A program made the translations under genes and the position numbers. Below are positions 17,197-25,305 of a stretch of 64,000 nucleotides of DNA, one piece after another. The notes beneath the pieces are model-generated. The model was not told the DNA's origin, made no database searches, and worked only from the letters and a program-made list of their open reading frames with translations. Position 1 is the first letter of the stretch, and each line of letters starts with the position of its first letter. This DNA is from an uncultured Bacilli bacterium (GTDB lineage Bacteria > Bacillota_I > Bacilli_A > RF39 > UBA660), in the NCBI GenBank assembly GCA_934085565.1, contig CAKOHG010000003.1, positions 1 through 64,000 on the forward strand, in the 5' to 3' direction.

Positions 17197-18387
17197 ATGA
17201 AAAAAAATATATTTATTGTTGGAGCTAGAGGTTATAAGTTTAATTATGGTGGTTGGGAAACTTTTGTTACCAATCTTATTTTAAATAATAAAAACGAAGA
17301 TTTTGAATTCTATATTCCTCATTTAACTTTTATAAAAGATGAAGATAAAAAAATAAATCGTGTGGATGGAGTCATTTGTCCTTTAATTTATACTCCTCAA
17401 AGAGGATTTGCCACGATGTTTAATTTTACGATTAAAGCCATGAATTATGTGACAAAATTTATTCAAGAAAATCACTTAAAAAATACCGTTATTTTATTAT
17501 TAGGTTGTAAAGTAGGTCCTTTAATTCCTATTTGGAAGAATAAATTAAAAGATACTAAATTCATCATTAATCCTGATGGTTTAGAATGGAAAAGAGATAA
17601 GTGGTCATGGTGGATAAAAGAATGTTTTAAAATTAGTGAAAGAATGTGCGTTAAGTACTGTGACTACTGCGTATGTGATTCTAAAGCTATTCAAAATTAC
17701 ATTGATGAAAAATACGAAAGTTATCAAACACCATCTTCTTTTATCGCTTATGGAGCTTATGAAAATCAAAAAGCTTATAAAAATTCTATTGTAAGAGAAT
17801 TATGGAAAAAGTATGATATTAAAGATAAAAATTATTATTTAATTGTCGGAAGATTTGTACCTGAAAATAATTATGAAACAATGATTAAAGAATTTATGAA
17901 AACCAAGACTAAAAAGGATTTAGTAATAATTTGTAATTTAGAAGAAAATAAATTTTATAAATCCTTAAAAGAAACAACCCATTTTGAAAATGATAAAAGA
18001 ATTAAATTTATCGGTTCTGTTTATGATCAAGAAGCATTACTTTATTTTAGAATACATGCTTATGCTTATATTCATGGACATTCTGCTGGAGGCACTAATC
18101 CATCTTTACTAGAAGCTTTAAGTAACACGGATATTAATATTTTATATGATGTTTGCTACAATAGAGAAGTTGGCGAAGATACATGCTTTTATTTCTCTAA
18201 AAAAGAAAATTCTTTAAAGAAAATTATCCAAAGATGTGAAAAATTAACACCTAAAGAAATTAAAAAATGTGGTGCTCTTTCAAAAGAACGTATTCATGAA
18301 AACTACACTTGGGATATTGTGGTTGATAAATATGAATTTGTTTTTGATAAACTTTTAAATGAAAAATATGAAGAACAAGGGGAATGA
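17197..18387 (+). CDS. DUF1972/GT4 rhamnosyltransferase-like protein
   Basis: This 396-residue protein opens with FIVGARGYKFNYGGWETFV, the signature of DUF1972-containing glycosyltransferases such as the beta-1,4-rhamnosyltransferases of streptococcal capsule loci. The C-terminal GT4 half contains YLIVGRFVPENN and the donor-site motif HGHSAGGTNPSLLEAL. It should act in the cytoplasm on lipid-linked acceptors made by the TagO-type enzyme. The ribosome site is AGGAGTAAGG. The stop codon is TGA, five bases before the next small gene. No dTDP-rhamnose genes are in the window, so the donor remains uncertain. Confidence 0.85.
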   Translation: MKKNIFIVGARGYKFNYGGWETFVTNLILNNKNEDFEFYIPHLTFIKDEDKKINRVDGVICPLIYTPQRGFATMFNFTIKAMNYVTKFIQENHLKNTVILLLGCKVGPLIPIWKNKLKDTKFIINPDGLEWKRDKWSWWIKECFKISERMCVKYCDYCVCDSKAIQNYIDEKYESYQTPSSFIAYGAYENQKAYKNSIVRELWKKYDIKDKNYYLIVGRFVPENNYETMIKEFMKTKTKKDLVIICNLEENKFYKSLKETTHFENDKRIKFIGSVYDQEALLYFRIHAYAYIHGHSAGGTNPSLLEALSNTDINILYDVCYNREVGEDTCFYFSKKENSLKKIIQRCEKLTPKEIKKCGALSKERIHENYTWDIVVDKYEFVFDKLLNEKYEEQGE

Positions 18388-18392
18388 TATTA

Positions 18393-18587
18393 ATGATGAT
18401 ATTAAATCTAAAAGAGGAACTTTTAAATTTTTTAGAACCTATTGTTGATTTTTTTAAATCTATTTGGCAAGATATTCAAAGTTTTTGCTTACAATATATG
18501 AGTCAAGATGTTTTTAATATTTTTATTTTTGCTCTTATAATCGGTATGATAATGCTAGTTGCCTTAGCTATTATTAATAGAGATTAG
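18393..18587 (+). CDS. small single-pass membrane protein
   Basis: This protein of about 64 residues has an amphipathic N-terminal half and one strong transmembrane helix at about residues 40-60, ending INRD. ATG codons at 18384, 18393 and 18396 are in frame. I favour 18393 or 18396 because the AAGGGGA site at 18376-18382 is too close to 18384. It sits at the end of the glycosyltransferase operon. I recognise no family. Confidence 0.6.
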   Translation: MMILNLKEELLNFLEPIVDFFKSIWQDIQSFCLQYMSQDVFNIFIFALIIGMIMLVALAIINRD

Positions 18588-18599
18588 GAATGATAAATT

Positions 18600-19796
18600 A
18601 TGTTAGATAAATATATAAAACTTATCATGGAAGGTTGTTTAAAATTTACGAACTCGGATACTTTATTTATAAGCTATGATAGTTATGTAAATGAAGAATT
18701 TAAAAAGAACTTAGATGATTATTTAGAACAACACGAAATAAAAAATGTGTATTTCTTTGACCGGGATAGTCAGAAGAAAAAAGAAATTTTACAAACTAAA
18801 ACAAACGAAGAAATAGAAGAGTACTATGTTCCTTTATTTGATAAGTGGGATGAGTATGCTTCTTTAAATGCTAAATTTTTAATGCTTGTAAGTGAAATAC
18901 CCGGATTCATGGATGATGTTTCTAAAGAAAAAATTGCTTATTATCAAGAGCTATTTCAAAATCATACCTCTTTATTTAGAAAAAAAGAAACGAGCATGGA
19001 AATTGCTTGGTGCATTTGTGCTGTACCTAATATTTATTGGGCTCAAGATATCTTTAAAGATGATAATAATGCTTTAGAAAAACTAACAAATGCCATTTAT
19101 AAAATGTGTATGATAAATGAAGAAAATCCTTATAAGTCTTGGTGTCAATATATGAATTTTCTAAAAGAAAAAACAAAAAAATTAAATGATTTACATATTA
19201 AGAAATTTCATTATGAGAATTCTTTAGGAACTGATTTATGGATAACTTTACCTCATAATTATTTATTTAAAAGTGCCGCGGATGAAGAAATACTTGTCAA
19301 TATGCCAAGTTATGAAGTTTTTACCAGTCCTTTTTATAAAGAAACAGAAGGTATTGTTTATTCATCAAAACCTTTAGTTTATAATGGGGTAACAATTGAA
19401 GATTTTTATTTGAAATTTAAAAACGGAAAAGTTGTTGATTTTAAAGCAACTAAGGGAAATGAAATGCTTAAACATATTTTAGATTTAGATGAACAAAGTG
19501 CTTACTTAGGAGAAGTAGCGTTAGTTCCTTATGATTCGCCAATTTCTAATATGAACTTAACTTTTAAATCAACTTTATTTGATGAAAATGCTTCTTGTCA
19601 TTTGGCTTTAGGTGCTGGTTTTCCAGAATGTATTTTTACAAACGAAGAAAAAACAGATGATTTATTATTAGAAAAAGGAGTAAATGTTTCTAAGTCTCAT
19701 GTTGATTTTATGATTGGAACGAAAGATTTAAAAATTACAGCTATCACAGATGATGGGGAGATATTAATCTTTAAAGATGGAAATTTTGTGCTATAG
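18600..19796 (+). CDS. M29 family (AmpS/AmpT-type) metallo-aminopeptidase
   Basis: This 398-residue protein matches thermophilic-type aminopeptidases of family M29, which use two metal ions to remove N-terminal residues from peptides. The C-terminal catalytic half shows NMPSYEVFTSPF, YLGEVALVPYDSP, NASCHLALGAGF and SKSHVDFMIGT, carrying the family Glu, Glu, His, His and Asp ligands. The N-terminal half is the usual helical lid domain. It follows the small membrane protein by 12 bases. The stop codon lies in the loop of its own terminator hairpin. It probably recycles peptides in the cytoplasm. Confidence 0.9.
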   Translation: MLDKYIKLIMEGCLKFTNSDTLFISYDSYVNEEFKKNLDDYLEQHEIKNVYFFDRDSQKKKEILQTKTNEEIEEYYVPLFDKWDEYASLNAKFLMLVSEIPGFMDDVSKEKIAYYQELFQNHTSLFRKKETSMEIAWCICAVPNIYWAQDIFKDDNNALEKLTNAIYKMCMINEENPYKSWCQYMNFLKEKTKKLNDLHIKKFHYENSLGTDLWITLPHNYLFKSAADEEILVNMPSYEVFTSPFYKETEGIVYSSKPLVYNGVTIEDFYLKFKNGKVVDFKATKGNEMLKHILDLDEQSAYLGEVALVPYDSPISNMNLTFKSTLFDENASCHLALGAGFPECIFTNEEKTDDLLLEKGVNVSKSHVDFMIGTKDLKITAITDDGEILIFKDGNFVL

Positions 19797-19818
19797 ATAT
19801 TTTTGTAGCACTTTTTTT
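19788..19818 (+). terminator. M29 gene terminator overlapping the stop codon
   Basis: GTGCTA (last sense codons) pairs with TAGCAC, followed by a T run. The TAG stop lies in the loop. Confidence 0.85.
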
Positions 19819-19854
19819 CTTTATCCTTTATAATAAGAAAAGGAAGTGATGGCT

Positions 19855-20202
19855 GTGAACTTATTTATTTGGTATCCAAAATGTAGTACTTGTCAAAAGG
19901 CTTATCAAGTATTAAAAGAAAAAAATATTTTGTTAGAGACAAGAGATATTAAAGAAAATAATCCTACAGAAGAAGAAATTAAAAATTGGTTAAATACTTA
20001 TCAAATTCCTATTAAAAAATTATTTAATACTAGCGGTAATTTATATAAGGAGTTACACTTAAAGGATAAACTTGTTGATATGTCTTTAGAAGAACAAATA
20101 ACTCTTTTAAGTTCTAATGGTATGCTTGTTAAAAGACCTCTTCTTTTTATAAATGATAAATTAATTATTGGTTTTGATAGAAAAGCGTACGACCTTTTAT
20201 GA
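19855..20202 (+). CDS. ArsC/Spx family thioredoxin-fold protein
   Basis: This protein of about 115 residues has the thioredoxin fold of the ArsC/Spx/YffB family. Its N terminus is NLFIWYPKCSTCQKA with a CxxC redox motif. LVKRPLLFI near the C terminus is the family's RP motif. Members are either glutaredoxin-like arsenate-reductase relatives or RNA-polymerase-binding regulators (Spx); the sequence resembles the YffB-like type more than Spx. I favour the GTG at 19855, about 10 bases after AAGGA, over GTG/ATG at 19846/19849. It overlaps the SDR gene by four bases and starts a tightly packed run of six more genes. Confidence 0.8.
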   Translation: MNLFIWYPKCSTCQKAYQVLKEKNILLETRDIKENNPTEEEIKNWLNTYQIPIKKLFNTSGNLYKELHLKDKLVDMSLEEQITLLSSNGMLVKRPLLFINDKLIIGFDRKAYDLL

Positions 20203-20849
20203 AAAAAGTATTATTAACCGGAGCTTCGGGTGGTTTAGGTCTTTATTTAGCCGAAGCTTTATTAAAAAATGATTATTTTGTATATTTACATTATTGTACG
20301 AATGTTACTTCTTTATTAAAGTTAAAAAAAGAATATCCTAATCAATGTGAGTTAGTAAAAGCAGATTTTCAAGACTTTAAAGAGTTAACTTCTTTTTGTG
20401 AGTTAATGAAAAAGCAAAATTTGGATATTTTAATTAATAATGCCGCCATAGAACATTTAAGTCCTTTGAATGAGAAAGACTATGATACTTTGATGAAAGT
20501 TTTAAAAGTAAACTTAGTGGCACCCTTTACTTTAATGAAAGAGCTTATTGATACGGTTGATGTTGTTGTCAATATTTCTTCAGATAACGCTATTGATAAA
20601 TATGATATGGTGACTTTAGAGTATGATATCTCTAAAAATGGTTTAAACTTTTTAGGAAAAGAATTTACAAGAGAATATCCGGATAAAAAAATAAATACGT
20701 TGTGCTTTGGATGGCTAGATACTCCTATGAATGATTTTCCAGAAGATATCAAAGAAAAACTATCCTTTGTTTCTCTTTCAAAAGCTACAGCAAAAGTGTT
20801 AGAATATATGACGACTAATGAAACAGGAAAAATTGAGGTGATAAGATGA
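20199..20849 (+). CDS. short-chain dehydrogenase/reductase (SDR)
   Basis: This 216-residue protein is a classical SDR with a Rossmann fold: TGASGGLG for cofactor binding, NNAA, a catalytic Ser in NISSDN and the catalytic Tyr-Lys pair in EYDISKNG. The C-terminal substrate loop is short, so the protein is smaller than the usual 245-250 residues. It uses NAD(P)H to reduce or oxidise an unknown carbonyl or alcohol. It is coupled to the upstream and downstream genes by ATGA overlaps and has no clear ribosome site of its own. Confidence 0.85.
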   Translation: MKKVLLTGASGGLGLYLAEALLKNDYFVYLHYCTNVTSLLKLKKEYPNQCELVKADFQDFKELTSFCELMKKQNLDILINNAAIEHLSPLNEKDYDTLMKVLKVNLVAPFTLMKELIDTVDVVVNISSDNAIDKYDMVTLEYDISKNGLNFLGKEFTREYPDKKINTLCFGWLDTPMNDFPEDIKEKLSFVSLSKATAKVLEYMTTNETGKIEVIR

Positions 20850-22114
20850 AAGAATTTTTAGATTTAAATCCTAAAACTTATGAATTATATGAAAGTGTTC
20901 AAGAGGAATTTAAGAAACTTTCCGAAGAAATTGATGAAATAGAAGAATACAATTCGGCTAAAGTAATGAAAGCTTTTTGGAATGCTAAAGTAAGTGAAAG
21001 TCATTTTAATAGTACGACGGGATATGGTTATGATGACCTTGGAAGAGATGCAATTGAAAATGTTTATAAAGATATTTTTAAAAGTGAAAGTGCTTTAGTG
21101 AGAAATCAATTTGTTTCAGGTTCTCATGCGCTTTCTAAAACTTTATTTGGTCTTTTACGTCCTAATGATTTAATGCTATCCATTACAGGAACACCTTATG
21201 ACACTTTACATGAAGTAATTGGTATCAAAGAAAATCCAAGTTCTTTAAAAAGTTTTGGCGTCAAATATGACGAGATTGCTTTAAAAAATAATGATTTTGA
21301 TTATGAATTAATTTCTGAGTATTTAAAAAAACATAAAGTTAAATTAATTGAAATTCAACGTAGTAGAGGCTATTCAACTCGTAAAAGTATTAGCATTGAA
21401 CAAGTTTCTAAAGTAATTTCTTTAATAAAAGAAATAAGTCCTTCTACTATTGTGATGATTGATAATTGTTATTGTGAATTTGTGGGTAAAAAAGAACCTA
21501 TCGAAGTGGGAGCAGATATTGTTGTGGGTTCACTTATTAAAAATTTAGGTGGAGGACTTGCTTCTAATGGAGGATATGTTGTTGGAAAAAAGGAATACGT
21601 AGACTTAGTGGCAGAAGCTCTTACTTTGCCAGGTGAGGGAAAAGAAGTTGGTCCAAGCTTAGGAGCTAATAAAAGCTTTTTACAAGGAATTTTTATGGCT
21701 CCATCAGCCGTGGCAAGTGCTTTAAAGATAAATTTATTAACCTCTTTAATGCTTGAAAAGTTGGGTTTTGAAACAGACCCGGTTTCCCATGAAAAAAGAA
21801 ACGATATTGTGTTAACGATTGCTTTTCAAAATAAAGAAAATTTATGTAAGTTTTGTGAAGGTATTCAAGCCGGTAGTCCTATTGATTCTTTTGTAACGCC
21901 AGTACCTGTAGACATGCCTGGTTATGATGATGAAGTTATCATGGCAGCAGGAGCTTTCACGCAAGGTTCTAGTATCGAACTTTCTTGTGATGGACCAATA
22001 AGACCACCATACTATGCTTATTTACAAGGGGGACTAACTTACCATACAGCTAAGCTAGGTATTTTAAAAGCTATTGATAATATTGTAGAAAGGGAAGAAG
22101 AAAATGGAAAATAA
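20846..22114 (+). CDS. PLP enzyme, methionine gamma-lyase/aluminium-resistance family
   Basis: This 422-residue protein belongs to the family labelled aluminium resistance protein or methionine gamma-lyase family (YnbB-like, PF06838). It is a fold-type I PLP enzyme: the cofactor lysine is in VGSLIKNLGGG, preceded by the Asp of VMIDNCYCEF. Other family blocks are TGYGYDDLGRD, GSHALSKTLFG, QRSRGYSTR and GPSLGANKSF. It presumably acts on a sulfur or related amino acid; the true substrate is unsettled for this family. It overlaps its neighbours at both ends, and GAGGTGA precedes the ATG. Confidence 0.9.
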   Translation: MKEFLDLNPKTYELYESVQEEFKKLSEEIDEIEEYNSAKVMKAFWNAKVSESHFNSTTGYGYDDLGRDAIENVYKDIFKSESALVRNQFVSGSHALSKTLFGLLRPNDLMLSITGTPYDTLHEVIGIKENPSSLKSFGVKYDEIALKNNDFDYELISEYLKKHKVKLIEIQRSRGYSTRKSISIEQVSKVISLIKEISPSTIVMIDNCYCEFVGKKEPIEVGADIVVGSLIKNLGGGLASNGGYVVGKKEYVDLVAEALTLPGEGKEVGPSLGANKSFLQGIFMAPSAVASALKINLLTSLMLEKLGFETDPVSHEKRNDIVLTIAFQNKENLCKFCEGIQAGSPIDSFVTPVPVDMPGYDDEVIMAAGAFTQGSSIELSCDGPIRPPYYAYLQGGLTYHTAKLGILKAIDNIVEREEENGK

Positions 22115-22346
22115 AGAAACTTTTTATTTAGATGAAGATGGACAAAGCATTCTTTGTCATATTATTACTACTATGTTTTCAGAAGAAAGAAAAAAATATT
22201 ATGTCATTTATGAAGCTGAAAATAATGAAGATGAAATCTATGTTTCAAGTTATAATCCTACCGATGAAGATGGAGAACTATTAGATGTTACAGATGAGGA
22301 AGAATTAGCAGAAATTAGAAAGTTTTTAGAAGAATACGGAGAATAA
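22104..22346 (+). CDS. DUF1292 (YrzB-like) small acidic protein
   Basis: This 80-residue acidic protein matches DUF1292: an N-terminal FYLDEDGQ segment, central strands KKYYVIYEAE and EIYVSSYNP, then an acidic tail with EELAEIRKFLEEY. The family is widespread in Bacillota and has no settled function. The start overlaps the PLP enzyme by 11 bases, and a GGGAAGAAG site precedes it. The membrane transglycosylase gene starts one base after it ends. Confidence 0.8.
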   Translation: MENKETFYLDEDGQSILCHIITTMFSEERKKYYVIYEAENNEDEIYVSSYNPTDEDGELLDVTDEEELAEIRKFLEEYGE

Positions 22347-22347
22347 A

Positions 22348-23598
22348 ATGAAAAATGTATCTCTAATTTCCGAAGATGGAAAAAAACTAACCGCTTTAGA
22401 TTATGATGTACTTAAATTGCTAAGCAGCTACATTGGAACGATTGATGTTCGTTTTTTAGAATATTACAAAGGATATAATCAAGAAGATAGAGTTATTAAA
22501 TATCGTAATCGTTATTTTGTTTATGAATTTTATAATGGAATACACATTTATGAATATCGTAATAGACATTATTATGAGTTAACTACAAAAGATAGATTTA
22601 GAAACAAAAAATTAGTAACGCATAAAAAAAGGAAAATAAAAAAAGGAAAAGCTGTTTTGCTACGGTCTTTCCTAGGCTTAATAGTTGCTTGTGGTCTTTT
22701 TGGAGCGATAAAAGGAAGAAAATCTAATTTTGCTGAGCCTATAGAAACGTTACCGATAGAAACAACTGCAGGTAATGAGCCAGAAACTAACGGGATCATA
22801 GAAATAACAGATGATAACACTTCTATTGAAGAAACTTTTTCTGATATATATGATGATGTTCAAAATGTTTCTATTCCAGAAATTAATCGCTTTGATTATC
22901 GTTTGGAAAAAAGAGAAGAGACACATGAAGAACTTGGGGAATACATTGACTATTATGCAACGAGATATGGTATAGATCCATCTTTTATGGAAGCACTTAT
23001 TACACAAGAAAGACATGATACAAAAAAGGCTAATCCGGGTCAACTTACCAACTCTATATGTGATGGAAATGGCTTTAAGGCTCCAGTTATTCAGGATAAT
23101 GAAGTAGTAGGTGAAGATAAAGTTTACATTGTAGGGTCTTTTTATAATAATTATCCAGTCAAAGATATTGAGACGATGGGACATTTTCCTAACTTTTCAG
23201 AAAGCGAGCAAGAATCGGTAAGACAAGCTATTCGTTTGCAGAAAGAAGGTTATGAAATTATTAAAATTGGCGACCTTAAAAATGGTACTAGTGATGAACA
23301 AATTAAAAATAACATTCGTATCTCTGCCTTATATTTATCATATTTAGTAAACTTAAAGGAAGATTTGTTTTTAGGTGCTGCTTCTTATAATGCAGGACCT
23401 TATAGAATATCATCTGATTTAAGTTATGAAGATCTTTTTAAAGGAATTCCTAATGATGGAGATGAATTTTATTTAAATCATATTGCTACCTATTTTACAG
23501 ATGAAGATCTTGCTAATGGTTTTAATGTTATTTTAAAAGATGGTAAAACAATACATTATGATGTGGCAAACACTTTGAAAGAAGGCAAAAAATTATGA
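22348..23598 (+). CDS. membrane-anchored lytic transglycosylase (SLT domain)
   Basis: This 416-residue protein has a cytoplasmic N-terminal domain of about 95 residues rich in Tyr and Arg. One transmembrane helix follows (about 106-124, after a Lys/Arg block), then a Thr/Glu-rich spacer and a lysozyme-like SLT domain from about 195. Visible motifs are YGIDPSFMEALITQE with the catalytic Glu and AASYNAGP. Such enzymes cleave peptidoglycan with formation of anhydromuramic ends, outside the membrane. The intracellular domain is unusual and may regulate it. It overlaps the pseudouridine synthase gene by four bases. Confidence 0.85.
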   Translation: MKNVSLISEDGKKLTALDYDVLKLLSSYIGTIDVRFLEYYKGYNQEDRVIKYRNRYFVYEFYNGIHIYEYRNRHYYELTTKDRFRNKKLVTHKKRKIKKGKAVLLRSFLGLIVACGLFGAIKGRKSNFAEPIETLPIETTAGNEPETNGIIEITDDNTSIEETFSDIYDDVQNVSIPEINRFDYRLEKREETHEELGEYIDYYATRYGIDPSFMEALITQERHDTKKANPGQLTNSICDGNGFKAPVIQDNEVVGEDKVYIVGSFYNNYPVKDIETMGHFPNFSESEQESVRQAIRLQKEGYEIIKIGDLKNGTSDEQIKNNIRISALYLSYLVNLKEDLFLGAASYNAGPYRISSDLSYEDLFKGIPNDGDEFYLNHIATYFTDEDLANGFNVILKDGKTIHYDVANTLKEGKKL

Positions 23599-24290
23599 AA
23601 AAAATACATATTTTATATGAAGACAAAAATATTTTAATTGTTGATAAGCCAAGTAAACAATTAACGGTTGGGACAGAAAAAAATAAAACAAGCAGTTTAT
23701 ATTATGAAGCTAGTCTTTATGTAAAAAAACAATATCCTAAAAATAAAGTGTTTATTGTTAATCGCCTTGATAGAGATACCTCTGGTATTGTTGTTTTTGC
23801 TAAGAATGAAGAATTAAAAAACTATTTACAAAATAATTGGGATAAGGTGGCTCTAAGTCGTAAATACATCGCGGTAGTAGAAAAAAATGTCAAAGATAAA
23901 CAAAAGACTTTACATTACTATTTACAAGAAGATAATTTTTTAAATGTTCATGTTACAGAGAATAACAAGGGTAAACTATCTATTACTGAATTTACAACTT
24001 TAAATCATAAAAGGGCATATTCTCTTTTAGATATATCTATTAAAACAGGACGTAAGCACCAGATTAGAGTCTCTTTAAAAGAGTATGGTCATCCCATTAT
24101 TGGGGATAAAAAATATGGCGCTAAAAGTAATCCTTTAGGAAGATTAGGTTTACATGCTTATGAATTATCTTTACAACTTCCATATCGTAAAGAACCCTTG
24201 AAAGTTGAAAGTAAAATACCTAAAGAATTTTTAAAAATATTTGAAAGTGAGGAAAAAGATGGAAAGATTACAGAAAGTCATCGCTGCTAG
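23595..24290 (+). CDS. RluA/RluD-family pseudouridine synthase without S4 domain
   Basis: This 231-residue protein has the catalytic motif NRLDRDTSGIVVFAK with the nucleophilic Asp, and the family motifs SRKYIAVVE, TGRKHQIRV and GLHAYEL. It converts uridine to pseudouridine in rRNA or tRNA. There is no N-terminal S4 domain, unlike RluD proper, so it may correspond to a shorter subfamily. It overlaps the upstream gene by four bases and the next, also a pseudouridine synthase, by 32 bases. The target base is unknown. Confidence 0.88.
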   Translation: MKKIHILYEDKNILIVDKPSKQLTVGTEKNKTSSLYYEASLYVKKQYPKNKVFIVNRLDRDTSGIVVFAKNEELKNYLQNNWDKVALSRKYIAVVEKNVKDKQKTLHYYLQEDNFLNVHVTENNKGKLSITEFTTLNHKRAYSLLDISIKTGRKHQIRVSLKEYGHPIIGDKKYGAKSNPLGRLGLHAYELSLQLPYRKEPLKVESKIPKEFLKIFESEEKDGKITESHRC

Positions 24291-24975
24291 TGGTTTTTGC
24301 TCTAGAAGAAAAGCTGAAGAATATATTAAAAGTGGCAAAGTTTATGTTAACAATACCAAAATAACAGAATTAGGAACTAAAGTATCTTATGATGATGAAA
24401 TTATAATTGATGGTAATGTTTTAAATTCTAAAGAAGAAAAAGAATATTATCTTTTGTATAAACCAGGCAAAACCGTTTCCAGTGTTAAAGATGATAAAGA
24501 TAGAGATACTGTAGTTTCTCTTATTCCGTCTAAAAGTAGAATTTATCCAATAGGAAGATTAGATTATAATACAACAGGGTTACTTTTACTTACTAATGAT
24601 GGGGAATTAACTAATATTTTAACTCATCCATCTCATGAAGTTGAAAAAATATATTCTGCTAAAATAGAAGGTATTTTAACACCATCTGAATTTATGAAAT
24701 TAAAAAAAGGTATTGTGATTGAAGGTAGAAAAGTCATACCTACTTATTTAAAAATCAAAAAAATTAATAAAGAAGGTAATACCTCAACTGTTTTAATTGG
24801 AATTGTAGAGGGACGTAACCATATTGTTAAAAAGATTTTCTCTTCTTTTAAGCATGAAGTGATTAGACTAAAAAGAGAAACTTATGCCTTTTTAACTTTA
24901 GAGGGCTTAAAACCTGGTGAATATCGTAAGTTATCTATTAAAGAAGTAAAAAAATTATATGCATTAAAAAACTAA
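24259..24975 (+). CDS. rluB: RsuA/RluB-family pseudouridine synthase
   Basis: This 238-residue protein begins with an S4 RNA-binding domain (RLQKVIAASGFCSRRKAEEYI). The RsuA/RluB catalytic domain follows, with YPIGRLDYNTTGLLLLTNDG, VEKIYSAKI and EGRNHIVKKIF. RluB-type enzymes modify 23S rRNA; RsuA-type enzymes modify 16S rRNA. Overall pattern and genome habit favour RluB. I chose the ATG at 24259 after GAGG rather than the TTG at 24241. It is the last gene of the run that starts at the ArsC-like gene, and its stop codon is in the 5' arm of the terminator. Confidence 0.88.
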   Translation: MERLQKVIAASGFCSRRKAEEYIKSGKVYVNNTKITELGTKVSYDDEIIIDGNVLNSKEEKEYYLLYKPGKTVSSVKDDKDRDTVVSLIPSKSRIYPIGRLDYNTTGLLLLTNDGELTNILTHPSHEVEKIYSAKIEGILTPSEFMKLKKGIVIEGRKVIPTYLKIKKINKEGNTSTVLIGIVEGRNHIVKKIFSSFKHEVIRLKRETYAFLTLEGLKPGEYRKLSIKEVKKLYALKN

Positions 24976-25010
24976 TCTTTCAAAAATGAGATTAGTTCTT
25001 TTTTTCTTTT
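24965..25010. terminator. bidirectional terminator between rluB and ferredoxin genes
   Basis: AACTAATCT pairs with AGATTAGTT. T runs flank it on both strands, so it can end both convergent genes. The arms include both stop codons. Confidence 0.85.
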
Positions 25011-25198
25011 TCTTCCTCTATTGTGATAGCTCCGACCGGACAAGCTTCTATAGCAGAAATAAGATCTGGAGATTCTAAATTTTCATTTGTTTTTGCTTCA
25101 GGAAAACCGTCTTCTCCAAATTCAAAATGTTCTTCGTCAATACCACAGCAAGCACCACAGCCTAGACAAATATCTTTATTAATTTCAATTTTTTTCAT
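24992..25198 (-). CDS. ferredoxin, single [4Fe-4S] type
   Basis: This 68-residue acidic protein contains CLGCGACC near the N terminus and ACPVGAI near the C terminus. That is the Cys arrangement of a Bacillus-type ferredoxin binding one [4Fe-4S] cluster. It carries electrons at low potential between cytoplasmic enzymes. The ribosome site is AAAGGAG. It is monocistronic and convergent with rluB. Confidence 0.92.
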   Translation of the reverse strand: MKKIEINKDICLGCGACCGIDEEHFEFGEDGFPEAKTNENLESPDLISAIEACPVGAITIEEEKEKKN

Positions 25199-25256
25199 TT
25201 TCTTCTCCTTTGCACCTTATTATAACGCAAAGTTTTTAAAAAGCCTACTTGAATAT

Positions 25257-25284
25257 TTGCAAAAATGCGAAAATATGGTATATT
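25257..25284 (+). promoter_or_regulatory. promoter of the 25306 gene
   Basis: TTGCAA (25257-25262), a 16-base spacer, and an extended -10 TGGTATATT (25276-25284). Confidence 0.55.
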
Positions 25285-25305
25285 TAATAGGAAAGGATAG
25301 TATTT

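Noticed and set aside
22750..23184. 144-codon frame on the minus strand
   Set aside because: It lies wholly inside the transglycosylase gene, has no ribosome site and no recognisable motif.
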